Below, one piece after another: positions 44,751 to 54,265 of a stretch of DNA of 64,000 bases. Each line of letters opens with the position of its first letter. The first letter of the stretch is position 1. Below the pieces are notes generated by a model. It searched no databases, was not told the origin of the DNA, and saw nothing but the letters and a program-made list of their open reading frames with translations. The DNA is from Sporolactobacillus sp. CQH2019. Its GTDB lineage: Bacteria > Bacillota > Bacilli > Bacillales > Sporolactobacillaceae. The position numbers were made by a program, and so were the translations under genes. The stretch spans positions 253,942 through 317,941 of the forward strand of contig NZ_JARAJZ010000002.1 in the NCBI RefSeq assembly GCF_028765345.1. Direction: 5' to 3'.

Positions 44751-45875
44751 ATGAGGGCTTTAATTGCGATTGATTCATTCAAAGAATCGTTTACAAGTAT
44801 GGAAGCAGCCGAACTGGTTGAAAAAGCATTTTCTCAATATGGTATTAAATCCCGAAAAATAGCCATTGCCGACGGAGGGGAGGGAACCGTTGCGGCTTTT
44901 TTACATAACAAACCCGGCGGTGAATTGATTAAAGCAAGCGTTCACAACCCTTTTGGTATAGAGATTACTGCTGAATTTGCATGGTATGCCAAGGAAAAAA
45001 CAGCGATCATCGAGGTGGCGGCAGCATCGGGGATTTGTTTTATTTCAAAAAGACCTGATCTAACGCCCCTGGAAACATCCTCCTATGGAACCGGTGAATT
45101 GATCGCCCAGGCAGTTGGTATGGGAGCAAAGAGAATAATTGTCGGACTCGGCGGAAGCGGCACGATTGACGGAGGAATGGGTCTGCTTGGTGCTCTGGAT
45201 GCTCGATTCTTTGATCCAAACGGAAATCAATTAGATCCAGTCGTAAGAAATTTATCCAGAGTTTCTAAAATCGATCTGACACATTTAATTACGAAAAACA
45301 TCACTCTAATTAGTGCAACGGATGTAGACAATCCGCTGACCGGTAAAACCGGTGCTGTCCATATGTTCGGTCCGCAAAAAGGGCTGAGTGATGCCAATAC
45401 GGCCGTGATGGAACAGCTTCTTTTAATTTATTCAAAGCATTTGGATCCTCTTCATTCGGGAATGTACCCTGGAGACGGTGCTGCGGGAGGAATCGGATTT
45501 GCCCTTCGTATGATTGGGGGTCAAGTGGAAAATGGATTTGCGGTTTTAGCAATTGAAAGTGAACTGGATAAGCTTATTCAAGATACCGATCTTGTTGTGA
45601 CCGGAGAAGGCCGGCTGGACGAACAAAGTTTACACGGAAAGGTACCGATTGCAGTCGCTCAATTGGCAAAAAAAGCAGACAAAAAATGCATCGCTTTCGT
45701 TGGTCAGCAGCAAGGAGAGTCAGCTGCATTTCAAAAAGCCGGTTTGACCAGTGTCTTCCCTATTACCGACTCTATTACAAATATTGATCAAGCCATGCGT
45801 GAGGGAAAAATCAATTTATTCCGATGTGCATCACGAGTTGGAGCACGCTTAAAGATAGATGCAGCTTTTAGTTAA
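44751..45875 (+). CDS. glxK: glycerate kinase
   Basis: A 374-residue kinase of the GlxK/GarK family: IAIDSFKESFTSMEAA at the N-terminus, IADGGEGTVAAF, GLGGSGTIDGGMG, SATDVDNPLTG, GDGAAGGIGF and TGEGRLDEQSLHGK. It phosphorylates D-glycerate, usually to 2-phosphoglycerate in this family, which joins glycolysis. The ATG at 44751 follows TTTGGAGG. Placed after the mannosylglycerate hydrolase, it deals with the glycerate half of the substrate. Confidence 0.92.
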   Translation: MRALIAIDSFKESFTSMEAAELVEKAFSQYGIKSRKIAIADGGEGTVAAFLHNKPGGELIKASVHNPFGIEITAEFAWYAKEKTAIIEVAAASGICFISKRPDLTPLETSSYGTGELIAQAVGMGAKRIIVGLGGSGTIDGGMGLLGALDARFFDPNGNQLDPVVRNLSRVSKIDLTHLITKNITLISATDVDNPLTGKTGAVHMFGPQKGLSDANTAVMEQLLLIYSKHLDPLHSGMYPGDGAAGGIGFALRMIGGQVENGFAVLAIESELDKLIQDTDLVVTGEGRLDEQSLHGKVPIAVAQLAKKADKKCIAFVGQQQGESAAFQKAGLTSVFPITDSITNIDQAMREGKINLFRCASRVGARLKIDAAFS

Positions 45876-46177
45876 ACCATAATGGCTCCATTCCTTCGGC
45901 GCCCAGATGCACGGGAGATAACATGGGATGTACCGGCATTCTGTGGGGGAAGTCAAACGGCCTCATAAATGACTAGCCATACCAGTATTCACATATTCCA
46001 TAGAGTATGTTTCATTTCAGTTTCTTCGATATTCTTTAGACATGTCTTCTTCCTGAAGTGAATCAGCAATCTTTTCAATCTAAAATCTCCTGTCCATTTC
46101 TGAACAGGAGATGATTTTATCTAAAGAATCGGAATGATGCATTTAAAATGAACGATGATCCGACTTTCCTGCTGCTG
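45876..46177. terminator. convergent intergenic region with bidirectional terminator at 46082-46119
   Basis: The hairpin ATCTCCTGT / ACAGGAGAT (46085-46112) has A/T tracts on both sides and serves the convergent glycerate kinase and lipoprotein genes. The rest of this 300-bp stretch shows no gene. Confidence 0.65.
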
Positions 46178-46621
46178 TCAGCTTCCCAGCTCATTCGCAT
46201 ATGGCTGAGTATTTCCCGAAAGGATATGCAGAACTTTGCTGCCCATCACAACGATGCGCTTGTTGACCGTATTGTTTTGATCCTTCATCTCCAATAAAGC
46301 AACAAACTCGTCGCCCTTTTGACCTTTGATATTCTTTCCCTTAATGACGCTGACCGCATGGAATTGCTGCCGAAATCCGCCCACGGAGATTTTTTCCTTT
46401 AATCCTTTTATTGATGTTCGGGCTGCAAATTGATCAATCGCCTTGTATTGTTTGGATTTATTGCCGCTGTACAGGCCTTCTGTAAAATCGACCGCTGTTT
46501 TTTCTTGCGCCGTCAGTTTATTGGCCGGAATGCTTTTGACTTCCCGGACGGACTGGCTGCCGCAGGCTGCTAAAGAAAGCAAGAGTACGATGCCGCACAG
46601 GACGGCCAAGATTTTTTTCAT
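46178..46621 (-). CDS. small putative lipoprotein
   Basis: A 147-residue protein with a lipoprotein signal peptide (MKKILAVLCG, hydrophobic core, lipobox LAAC at about residue 20). The mature part has one compact domain with no motif recognised. It should be anchored on the outer face of the membrane. The ATG at 46621 is preceded by a G-rich ribosome binding site. Shares direction with the glycosyltransferase gene upstream but is separated by 135 bp. Function unknown. Confidence 0.7.
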   Translation of the reverse strand: MKKILAVLCGIVLLLSLAACGSQSVREVKSIPANKLTAQEKTAVDFTEGLYSGNKSKQYKAIDQFAARTSIKGLKEKISVGGFRQQFHAVSVIKGKNIKGQKGDEFVALLEMKDQNNTVNKRIVVMGSKVLHILSGNTQPYANELGS

Positions 46622-46756
46622 AAAAAGGATCCCCCCTCTTTTTCTTTCATTAAACTTTCGCAGCCTTGTTTAAAATTGTGGCGTTCGGTGAATAACCGTA
46701 AATGTCGGATTAAAGAACTTTCCTCCTGAAAATTGGTCAGCTGGATTCACCATTTT

Positions 46757-48919
46757 TTACGAACAAATGCTTTTAACCTTTCTTTTTTTGTCTCTCGGCG
46801 TCGTATAAACATAGAAAATCAGCATCAGAACGGGCAGCAAAAATAACAGGTAATAGCTTTCGGTACTCAGATAAGGTTTTTTCTGAATGCTGTATACCTG
46901 GAATTTCAGTACCGCATTCTTAATGACTGAACCGTTTTCCATGAAATAGCCGCCGGAATAGATGCTTCCCCGGTCATAACCGTTCCCATACAACGATAAA
47001 TCAAGCCTGGCGTTGCCAGTGCCGCTGACTTGCCGGACAGTGATCTGATCCTCCGTCTTTGATTGCCTTGTCTTTACTGTCGAGAAGATTAAATTGTGCT
47101 GCGGTTTCGCCTGCGCACTTGTAAAATTCTCAGAAAATAAACGCCGATGATTGCTCAGATCCGTGACGGAAAAATTGTAGATACCCTTCCCCTGTCTGTC
47201 GCGGATATTCATAGACACATGGGTAAACGGCCCGGTTGCCCGAAAAGTCTGACGGATTGTGTGATGTGTGTCGACAAAAGCACTCTGCAGCCCCGCCGTT
47301 GCTTCCTGATCGACAATGTATTGCTTTTGCACCGTTCGATTTTGCGTATAACCCGGCAGATTGATCCAGGCGCAGACGATGACTCCCGCCAGCAGAACCC
47401 CGGAAAGCGACAGCTCGATCAATCTCCCTTTTGATATCTTTCCGGCCCGGGAATTCGCCATTTTATGAATTCTAAGCAGCAATTCGTCAAAACCGAAGAC
47501 GGCGCCAAGGAGCATGAACGGAGTGAAGAGCAAACTGTACCGCGGCTCCGCCTCCCAGAGAAAAGTATAAAAGAGAAAGTTCCCGAACAGACAGATCTGG
47601 ATCAGGAGATTCAGGCGGATCCGCTTCGTCCTCAGGTAATTCATAACTGAAAAGATCAACAAGAAAATGGTAACCACATAAAAAATTTGAATGACATAGA
47701 GTATCAGCCGATTCTGATGGCCGAAAAGATATTGATAGGCCGTCGTCGGATTGGCAGAGATCCGGGTATAGAAATCGTATTCTTTCGCCCCCATCCCCCA
47801 TGTCCCGCCGATCTTCATTACCCAGAGATAAAGGAGGCCCGATACATTTTTCCGAGCCATTCTTGCTTTGATCTGATTTAGATCTGCCTTTATTTTGGCC
47901 TGCCGTGTCGGCTGCTGAAACGTCAGGTTGAAATCCGCACTCGTATATTCTCCATAGCGGGATAATCCGATCATGATCCAGTGTGCTGAAGGCATGGCCA
48001 AAGAAGGGTCCGGAATGTAGCCGAGATGCCGATTATAAGCCTGGACAGAATAACATGCTCCGGCCATCATAACGGCAACCACGATCAGATTGATCAACAC
48101 TTTCTTCGGTTTAAGGACAAACAGCATATAAATCACGAGAGCGGGCAGAAACAGAATAACATTCGGCCGGATCTCATAACCGATGCCGAGAAACAATCCC
48201 AATAAAACAAGGAACCTGATCTTTCCGGAGCGATGATATAAATACCAGAGATAGAGGAGCACGGCGGGGAACATCAGTGCCATCGTATCCGTATAAAAGT
48301 AAGTGATATAAAGAAAAAGCGGGAAACAGGTCATTGCCATCAGCAGGTAAAGATTAGCCATCTTCTCATCGAACAGGCGCAGAACAAGCTTCCAGGAAAA
48401 ATAGATACTGATATTTAATACAACAGCACAGGCTGTCTGATCAATAATCGTATAGTCGGAAATATGAACGATCGAAAGCAGACGATAAAGCCAGTACCTG
48501 AGCACAGTGATCGGTATGTTGTTCGGATAGATTTTAAAATAAACATCTCCCGATGCGTGGCCGTGCGCCAGCAGATAGAGGGCTTCTCCATATGTATGGC
48601 CTCCGTCAATGTTCGGCGGAAGGATTGAATGAAAAAAGATAATCATCGCCAGTTCCATTAACCCGATCGCCGCGCTGAGACAGATCGTCACGATTCTCAA
48701 TCCGGAACGAGTTAATTTTGAAAAAATACGGTAGACGGCTACAAAAAACAAAAGGACAATCGTCGAGAAAAGCACTAGTGAGAGCGACATACTGAAAATA
48801 TGCTGGTAACTTTTAATTAACAGCCGATATAAGAGGCTGATCAACAGAATGATAGAAAAACAAATGGCAAAAATAATACTGAAAAGTGAAAGAATCCCCT
48901 GTTTGAATCGTAAAATCAT
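46757..48919 (-). CDS. GT39-like multi-membrane glycosyltransferase
   Basis: A 720-residue protein with about 12 membrane helices in the first 500 residues, a short extracytoplasmic region, and a C-terminal beta-rich domain ending with one more helix and a basic tail. The first outside loop has Asp-containing PPNIDGGHTYGEALYL followed by YPNNIPITVLRYWLYRLL, the pattern of GT-C dolichyl- or undecaprenyl-phosphate-sugar transferases. It likely transfers a sugar from a lipid carrier to an envelope glycan. The ATG at 48919 (GAGGACG site upstream) is preferred to a far-upstream start. Stands alone; target unknown. Confidence 0.65.
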   Translation of the reverse strand: MILRFKQGILSLFSIIFAICFSIILLISLLYRLLIKSYQHIFSMSLSLVLFSTIVLLFFVAVYRIFSKLTRSGLRIVTICLSAAIGLMELAMIIFFHSILPPNIDGGHTYGEALYLLAHGHASGDVYFKIYPNNIPITVLRYWLYRLLSIVHISDYTIIDQTACAVVLNISIYFSWKLVLRLFDEKMANLYLLMAMTCFPLFLYITYFYTDTMALMFPAVLLYLWYLYHRSGKIRFLVLLGLFLGIGYEIRPNVILFLPALVIYMLFVLKPKKVLINLIVVAVMMAGACYSVQAYNRHLGYIPDPSLAMPSAHWIMIGLSRYGEYTSADFNLTFQQPTRQAKIKADLNQIKARMARKNVSGLLYLWVMKIGGTWGMGAKEYDFYTRISANPTTAYQYLFGHQNRLILYVIQIFYVVTIFLLIFSVMNYLRTKRIRLNLLIQICLFGNFLFYTFLWEAEPRYSLLFTPFMLLGAVFGFDELLLRIHKMANSRAGKISKGRLIELSLSGVLLAGVIVCAWINLPGYTQNRTVQKQYIVDQEATAGLQSAFVDTHHTIRQTFRATGPFTHVSMNIRDRQGKGIYNFSVTDLSNHRRLFSENFTSAQAKPQHNLIFSTVKTRQSKTEDQITVRQVSGTGNARLDLSLYGNGYDRGSIYSGGYFMENGSVIKNAVLKFQVYSIQKKPYLSTESYYLLFLLPVLMLIFYVYTTPRDKKRKVKSICS

Positions 48920-50219
48920 GTCCACGTCCTCACTTCGCCATACAACATATGGCTGGTACGAATGCTCACTGCGCATCGATATAATCTTTCGCACAGAATT
49001 TCGAAAACGTGAATAAATAAATGATCGTGGCTGCGTCTTTTATTTCTCCGTCCGCCTTTGCTGAAAGAAATCAAATATACCTATACGGATAGATAAAAGC
49101 CGGACTCATGAAGCAGCCGAGAAAATCAACCGAAAGTGGGCCTGCCAAAAGCAATAAAACCAAATTAAATATTGATGGACAAGAGGCGGATGAGATGAGA
49201 TAATCAATGAACAGATTAAGAATAAGCTGTCGAATGATCAAATTCCGGTTTGAATAATTTGTTCACTGAATGATGAGAAAAGATATTTTACATCGGCGAA
49301 TAAAGCGTTCATGGACCCAGTGCCGATTCGTTTTTGCTCGTTCACTGATCTTCTTAGCTGTATCTGCGCAAATGCCGTCCGGCGATTCATTGAAAAACTT
49401 TCAATTGAAACCCCCTTCTTTTTTGTCCCATAATTTTTCTGCTATTTTGTTAAAAGCACATTCACCTTTGCTCCGACAGTAAACGAAAGGGCAGCCTTCA
49501 TCTTAAAAAATGGCCAAATCGTTCAAATATTCTGCGTTGGTAGTGCCTCTTGATCTATTTATAAAGTACCTTTTGATAAAAGAACAGACCGATGAAACAT
49601 CGCAGAAATGATCCGGCACATGTAACTCTTTCGCCGATGCCACATAAGTTTCTTTCTGTACGTAAATGAACATTTTTAAATTATTAACGACTCAGCAGAT
49701 TTTTCGTGAGACAACTTTTTCCTTTATCTGACTCAGTGCCTGATTTTCTCAAGATTCAGAACTTCCACTTGCTACTCCCTCAGCGTTATTCCGCTGTGTA
49801 AACATATATAGTATTTTTTTAATTTAGCAGACAACGTAAAAATGTTAAAATTAAGGAGATGATTTTTATGGGAGTATTTCTAATGAAACAATTCCTTGAT
49901 CATTATTGAAAAAATGATACGAGTCAAGAAATCCGGGACAACAAGAAGCGGCTTTCTGATCCGCTATTACAGATTTTCAGCGCTTTCCTGATTATGAGAT
50001 TGGAAGATAAAAGAAAATCATGATTTAATTGTCAAATTGAGTAATGGCGCCGCTCCAGATTATCTATTAACGACTGGGTTCATCAGTCATACTATGAAGG
50101 GCTTCTTCTACAATTGGGATCATGCTTTACGAGTTATACGATTCAAAGAATCCCTTTCGATTAAAACAAGAAAAAGGAAATCGCAATGATCAATCATTTA
50201 AAATAAGGAGATGAGGTAA
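48920..50219. other. long intergenic region with a broken small frame at 49868
   Basis: About 1.3 kb. At 49868 an ATG behind a strong AAGGAG opens a frame that stops at TGA after 13 codons (49907); ignoring that stop the frame would run 38 codons further. The same RBS style (AAGGAGATGA) precedes the coiled-coil gene at 50220, so this may be a decayed upstream partner. No other gene is convincing. Confidence 0.4.
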
Positions 50220-50924
50220 ATGAACGAAGAACTATTAATAAAAATCACAGAAAAGCTGGACGGGCTGGGAAAAGAATTCGCTGAACTTAGGAATGAGAAC
50301 AAAAGGCGGTTTGATAATGTAGATCAGCAATTCAGCACAATCGATAAGCGGTTTGATGATGCTGATCAGCGATTCACTGCGATCGGTCAACGGTTTGATG
50401 ATGTTGATCAGCGATTCACTGCGATCGATCAGCGGTTTGATGATGTTGATCAGCGATTCACTGCGATCGATCAGCGGTTTGATGATGTTGATCAGCGATT
50501 CACTGCGATCGATCAACGGTTTGATGATGCTGATCAGCGATTCACTGCGATCGGTCAACGGTTTGATGATGTTGATCAGCGATTCACTGCGATCGATCAG
50601 CGGTTTGATGATGTTGATCAGCGATTCACTGCGATCGATCAACGGTTTGATGATGTTGATCAGCGATTCACTGCGATCGATCAACGGTTTGATGATGTTG
50701 ATCAGCAAATGGAACGGATCGATCAGAAAATTAATCATATTACTGAACAAGTCGCTAAAAACTCTGTTCAATTAACTGAACACGGTGAGAAATTGACTCC
50801 ACTTTCCAAAGCTCGGAATGTGCTGATTGCCGGACAGCAAAAACAGGATAAGCTATTGCAGACGTTGGCCATGCGTTCACTTGAACAGGAATCCGATATC
50901 CGAGATTTAAAACGGATTAAATGA
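50220..50924 (+). CDS. repetitive coiled-coil protein
   Basis: A 234-residue protein. Residues about 1-43 form a charged helix, 44-157 are tandem 14-residue units RFDDVDQRFTAIDQ (two heptads each), and the last 70 residues are another helix (VQLTEHGEKL to DIRDLKRIK). It has no Cys, no signal peptide and no membrane segment. Heptads with Phe and Ile/Val spaced 3-4 apart predict a long coiled coil. AAGGAGATGAGG precedes the ATG. Similar repeats occur in uncharacterised Bacillales and phage proteins; function unknown. Confidence 0.75.
   Translation: MNEELLIKITEKLDGLGKEFAELRNENKRRFDNVDQQFSTIDKRFDDADQRFTAIGQRFDDVDQRFTAIDQRFDDVDQRFTAIDQRFDDVDQRFTAIDQRFDDADQRFTAIGQRFDDVDQRFTAIDQRFDDVDQRFTAIDQRFDDVDQRFTAIDQRFDDVDQQMERIDQKINHITEQVAKNSVQLTEHGEKLTPLSKARNVLIAGQQKQDKLLQTLAMRSLEQESDIRDLKRIK
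50349..50726 (+). repeat. eight near-identical 42-bp tandem repeats plus a degenerate ninth
   Basis: Unit starts fall every 42 bp from 50349 to 50685. Two units (first and fifth) carry the variants GAT GCT GAT and ATCGGTCAA, so the pattern is A-B-B-B-A-B-B-B, indicating a later duplication of a 168-bp block. Near identity means recent expansion or continuing homogenisation. Confidence 0.9.
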
Positions 50925-51315
50925 GCGGCAACGCCTGACAAATTGCAGCTTAAAAATTAATTAACGCCCTTAATTAGTATAGGATTATTTATCTATCACA
51001 TATCACATTTTTTCATTCTATCCGGGTTTATAGACTGCTCGTGCAGATCACACCGACCGAAGAGCCATTCATATGACTCTTACAGGCCGGAACTTATGTG
51101 AAGTTTCAATTCTCATAGGTAAGAGCTCAACGAATAAGTATCGTTATTCCACTAAGGACACTTCCGGCATCCTTTATTATGAAGCTTGTCTAAGGCAGAT
51201 CGATATCGATAAAGCAAAATAGATGAACCCTTTTTCATGGCCAAGAGCGACCCATTTTCAATGAAAAAAAGCAATCACCTGTCAGCAGACAGAGGATCAC
51301 TCATTTTTCCCCTCG
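50925..51315. other. intergenic region
   Basis: About 390 bp between the coiled-coil gene and the convergent FlxA-like gene. No clear terminator or gene seen. Confidence 0.35.
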
Positions 51316-51645
51316 TTAAGCCTTAATGTCAATTCCTCCGGTAAAATTATTGCCGGACGAACTGTTTTGACTGCTTAAAACCTGAGAATGCTGATTCTCA
51401 GCTAGTTGCTGCTGTTGCTGTAATCTGTTCTTGATCGTTTGTATCGCCTGTTGAATCTTTTGAATCTGTTGTGAATTGCCATTGCTGTCCTGTAACTGCA
51501 ACATCTGATTTGTCAATTGTTTCTCTTGATTAGCCAGAACCGTAGGATCGCTCGATGTAATAGTCGTTGAGATAGTCGATGAATTTTGAGAACTCGCTAA
51601 GCTGACCGCTTGACTGACTTGTCCATTTACCGCGGATACGCTCAT
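51316..51645 (-). CDS. FlxA-like protein
   Basis: A 109-residue Gln/Ser-rich protein with a short helical core (NQEKQLTNQMLQLQD, then IQKIQQAIQTIKNRLQQQQQ) like the FlxA family found in bacteria with flagella. The ATG at 51645 with GGAGA upstream is chosen over an upstream start. Stands alone. No flagellar gene is nearby, so a flagellar link rests on the family name only. Confidence 0.6.
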   Translation of the reverse strand: MSVSAVNGQVSQAVSLASSQNSSTISTTITSSDPTVLANQEKQLTNQMLQLQDSNGNSQQIQKIQQAIQTIKNRLQQQQQLAENQHSQVLSSQNSSSGNNFTGGIDIKA

Positions 51646-51764
51646 GTACAAACATCTCCATTTATATTGAAATAACACTTGTCTAATTAAAAATAAAACA
51701 TTTCAAACATACTGTCAATTATCCTTTTAAGCCGTATTCTTATACCACAGTCATGAATTGTGTC

Positions 51765-52988
51765 TTATTTTATTTGAAGATGTTCATTTAGGTCAATTAT
51801 AGGTGCCTGAGGAACAAATGATTCGGGATATTTTATCCCGAGTCCGGTGTTCAGAAAGACAACCGTTTCTCCTTCCTTGATCCATTTCTTTTTTGTTAAG
51901 TGCTTCATTGCTGCAAAAGCCGCCGCCCCTTCCGGACAAATAAAACTTCCTTCGAACTCAGCGACTTCACGCTGCGCAGCCGTAATTTCCCGGTCAGAAA
52001 CCGATAGTGCGTAACCGTCTGTTTTGTATAACGCATCAAGAACTAAGAAATCGCCAAGCGCTTTAGGGACATTGATCCCGAAGGCAATCGTTTTAGAGTG
52101 ATCCCAAAAACGGCTTTCTGTCTGACCTTTTTCCCACGCCCCGACTATTGGGGCGCATCCTTCTGCTTGTACCGAAACCAAACGGGGAATTTTTTTTATC
52201 CAGCCAAGTTCACGCAGCTCAAGCAACCCTTTAAAAATACCGATTATACCAACACCGCCGCCCGTAGGATAGAGGATGACATCCGGTACTTCCCAGCGCA
52301 GTTGCTCGAGTATTTCATAAATCATTGTTTTTTTCCCTTCAATTCGGTAAGGCTCCTTTAAAGTAGAAGCATCGTAGAAACCGTAGTCGGAAATCAGCTG
52401 AGCGGCTATTTTCCCGGCATCGCTGATCACTCCGCGGACCAGGTATAGATTTCCGCCCGATATTTCAACCTCCTCCCGGGTTATTTTCGGTGCATCCACC
52501 GGCATGATAATATAAGAATGAATCCCCGCCCGCGCCGAATACAATGCCCATGCTGCACCCGCATTGCCATTAGTCGGCAGAACAATATTCCTGACCCCAA
52601 GTTCTTTTGCTTTGGATACGCCTACGGAGGCTCCTCTTGCTTTAAAAGATCCGGTTGGTATGATTCCTTCATCTTTCATCAGAAGGTTAATAGAGAATCG
52701 CTCTCCGAGACGGCTTAACGGAACAAGCGGTGTACTTCCTTCTCCTAAAGAAACGATATTTCTTTCTTCCTTAATTGGAAGCACTTCATGATATCGCCAC
52801 AAAGTGTTTGGCCTCGTCAACAAATCGGCTTTATTCCAATTCTTTTTTAATAAGCGAAGATCATAATGAACAAGCAGCGGAAAGCCATCGACAGACAAAT
52901 GATGAACTTCATTCAGCAAATATTTTTCATCTGCATTCTTCGAACTGATCAGACGGTCTGCATAACTAAACGGCATTTTAATCATCAT
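51765..52988 (-). CDS. threonine synthase-like PLP enzyme
   Basis: A 407-residue fold-type II PLP enzyme. The Schiff-base Lys is in IPTGSFKARGAS, the phosphate loop is YPTGGGVGI and NTGLG is near the C-terminus. It resembles threonine synthase, but the N-terminal Cys-rich segment found in many of these enzymes is absent here. It lies 11 bp after the DAACS symporter gene in the same direction, so the two are an operon, with no hom or thrB nearby. That context hints at a catabolic or specialised substrate rather than threonine biosynthesis. Start at 52988 (AAGGAGA directly in front; two further ATGs within five codons are possible). Confidence 0.65.
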   Translation of the reverse strand: MMIKMPFSYADRLISSKNADEKYLLNEVHHLSVDGFPLLVHYDLRLLKKNWNKADLLTRPNTLWRYHEVLPIKEERNIVSLGEGSTPLVPLSRLGERFSINLLMKDEGIIPTGSFKARGASVGVSKAKELGVRNIVLPTNGNAGAAWALYSARAGIHSYIIMPVDAPKITREEVEISGGNLYLVRGVISDAGKIAAQLISDYGFYDASTLKEPYRIEGKKTMIYEILEQLRWEVPDVILYPTGGGVGIIGIFKGLLELRELGWIKKIPRLVSVQAEGCAPIVGAWEKGQTESRFWDHSKTIAFGINVPKALGDFLVLDALYKTDGYALSVSDREITAAQREVAEFEGSFICPEGAAAFAAMKHLTKKKWIKEGETVVFLNTGLGIKYPESFVPQAPIIDLNEHLQIK

Positions 52989-52999
52989 TCTCCTTCTCT

Positions 53000-54265
53000 T
53001 TATTTTCCTTCAATACTCATTTGTGATTGTCCAGTATCCGGAAGATAATTAAACTCTTTCTCGGATTTAGCAACAATGACAGCTGCTAATGCATTGCCAA
53101 TGACATTTAATGAAGATCTTCCCATATTGACAAAGAAGTCAACGGCCATTAACAGAGCCACCCCCTGAGCAGGCAGCCCCAATTGATGCGATGCCGCTAA
53201 AAGAACGACGACAACTGCTGAAGGAACTGCGGCAATACCCTTGGTCAGAATGGCTAAAAACAATATGATTGTGATGATTTGGCCCAGTCCCAGGGCAAGA
53301 TGGTAAACATTTGCGATGAAAACAACAGCCAGACTGATATAGATAGAGGCACCGTCCAGATTAAAGGAATAGCCAAGCGGGATGACAAAAGAAGTGATCG
53401 AACGTGAAAGGCCGAATTTCTGCAGGCGTTCTATGACTGAGGGCATCACCACTCCGGAGCTGCCCGTAGTAAATGTCAACAAGAGAAGGTCGGCAATCCT
53501 TTTTAATAATTCAATATAGGGGACACGAAAAATCAGGCTAATGATCGGGAATATAATCAGCGCGGTCACAAGAAATGCAAGATATGCGATGAAAACAAAT
53601 TGTCCTAAAGCAATCAGGTTTCCTAACCCATACTTGGCAACGTCATAAGACAGAAAGCCAAAAACACCGATCGGAGCAAAGGAAATAGCATATTGAACAA
53701 GTTTAAACATGGCCTGAGACCAAGATTCAAAGAAATCAATGACCGGACGGGCTTTTTCTCCTATTGCAACCAATGAGAAGCCCAGGAAGGCCGCGAAGAA
53801 AATAATGGATAATAGATTCCCCGAAGCAAGACTGCTGACGATATTCGTAGGTATGATATCCAGAAGAAATGTTTTAAAGTCGATGCTGCGTGCGATTCCG
53901 CTCAAAGACGCGGTGCTGACATGGCCGGCACTGAAATTGCTGCCGATAGACAATGCTTTTCCAAGTATGATCCCTAAAACAATTAAAAAGGTCGTCACCA
54001 CCTCAAAATATATGATTGCCTTCGTTGCAATGATTCCAAATTTTTTTGCATTGTTAATCCTGATAATTCCAAGTACAATCAATGGAAAGACGAGGGGAAC
54101 GATGACCATTTGTATTAAATTGAGAAATGCCGTCCCCAATATTTGTAATTGAATGCCCCAGGTTTTATTCAAATAACCGACCAGAATACCCAAAACCAAT
54201 CCAATGACAACTTGTATCGTCAGACTCACATGTTTTCTCGGCTTTTCCCGCAAAGTTTTTCCCAC
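53000..54265 (-). CDS. dicarboxylate/amino acid:cation symporter (DAACS)
   Basis: A 421-residue membrane protein of the GltP/DctA/TcyP family with eight membrane helices and two re-entrant hairpins. Family motifs include the Ser/Thr-rich loop FTTGSSGVVMPSVIE, the GYSFNLDGASIYIS segment and NMGRSSLNVIGNALA near the end. It imports acidic or small neutral amino acids or dicarboxylates with Na+ or H+. First gene of the operon with the threonine-synthase-like enzyme, so it may deliver that enzyme's substrate. Confidence 0.88.
   Translation of the reverse strand: MGKTLREKPRKHVSLTIQVVIGLVLGILVGYLNKTWGIQLQILGTAFLNLIQMVIVPLVFPLIVLGIIRINNAKKFGIIATKAIIYFEVVTTFLIVLGIILGKALSIGSNFSAGHVSTASLSGIARSIDFKTFLLDIIPTNIVSSLASGNLLSIIFFAAFLGFSLVAIGEKARPVIDFFESWSQAMFKLVQYAISFAPIGVFGFLSYDVAKYGLGNLIALGQFVFIAYLAFLVTALIIFPIISLIFRVPYIELLKRIADLLLLTFTTGSSGVVMPSVIERLQKFGLSRSITSFVIPLGYSFNLDGASIYISLAVVFIANVYHLALGLGQIITIILFLAILTKGIAAVPSAVVVVLLAASHQLGLPAQGVALLMAVDFFVNMGRSSLNVIGNALAAVIVAKSEKEFNYLPDTGQSQMSIEGK

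Noticed and set aside
49270-49482. 70-codon frame in the 48.9-50.2 kb gap
   Set aside because: No ribosome binding site and no family resemblance; ordinary chance length.
50235-50771. 178-residue minus-strand frame opposite the coiled-coil gene
   Set aside because: Open only because the 42-bp repeats have no stop in several frames; no ribosome binding site. The plus-strand gene has one and a sensible coiled-coil product.
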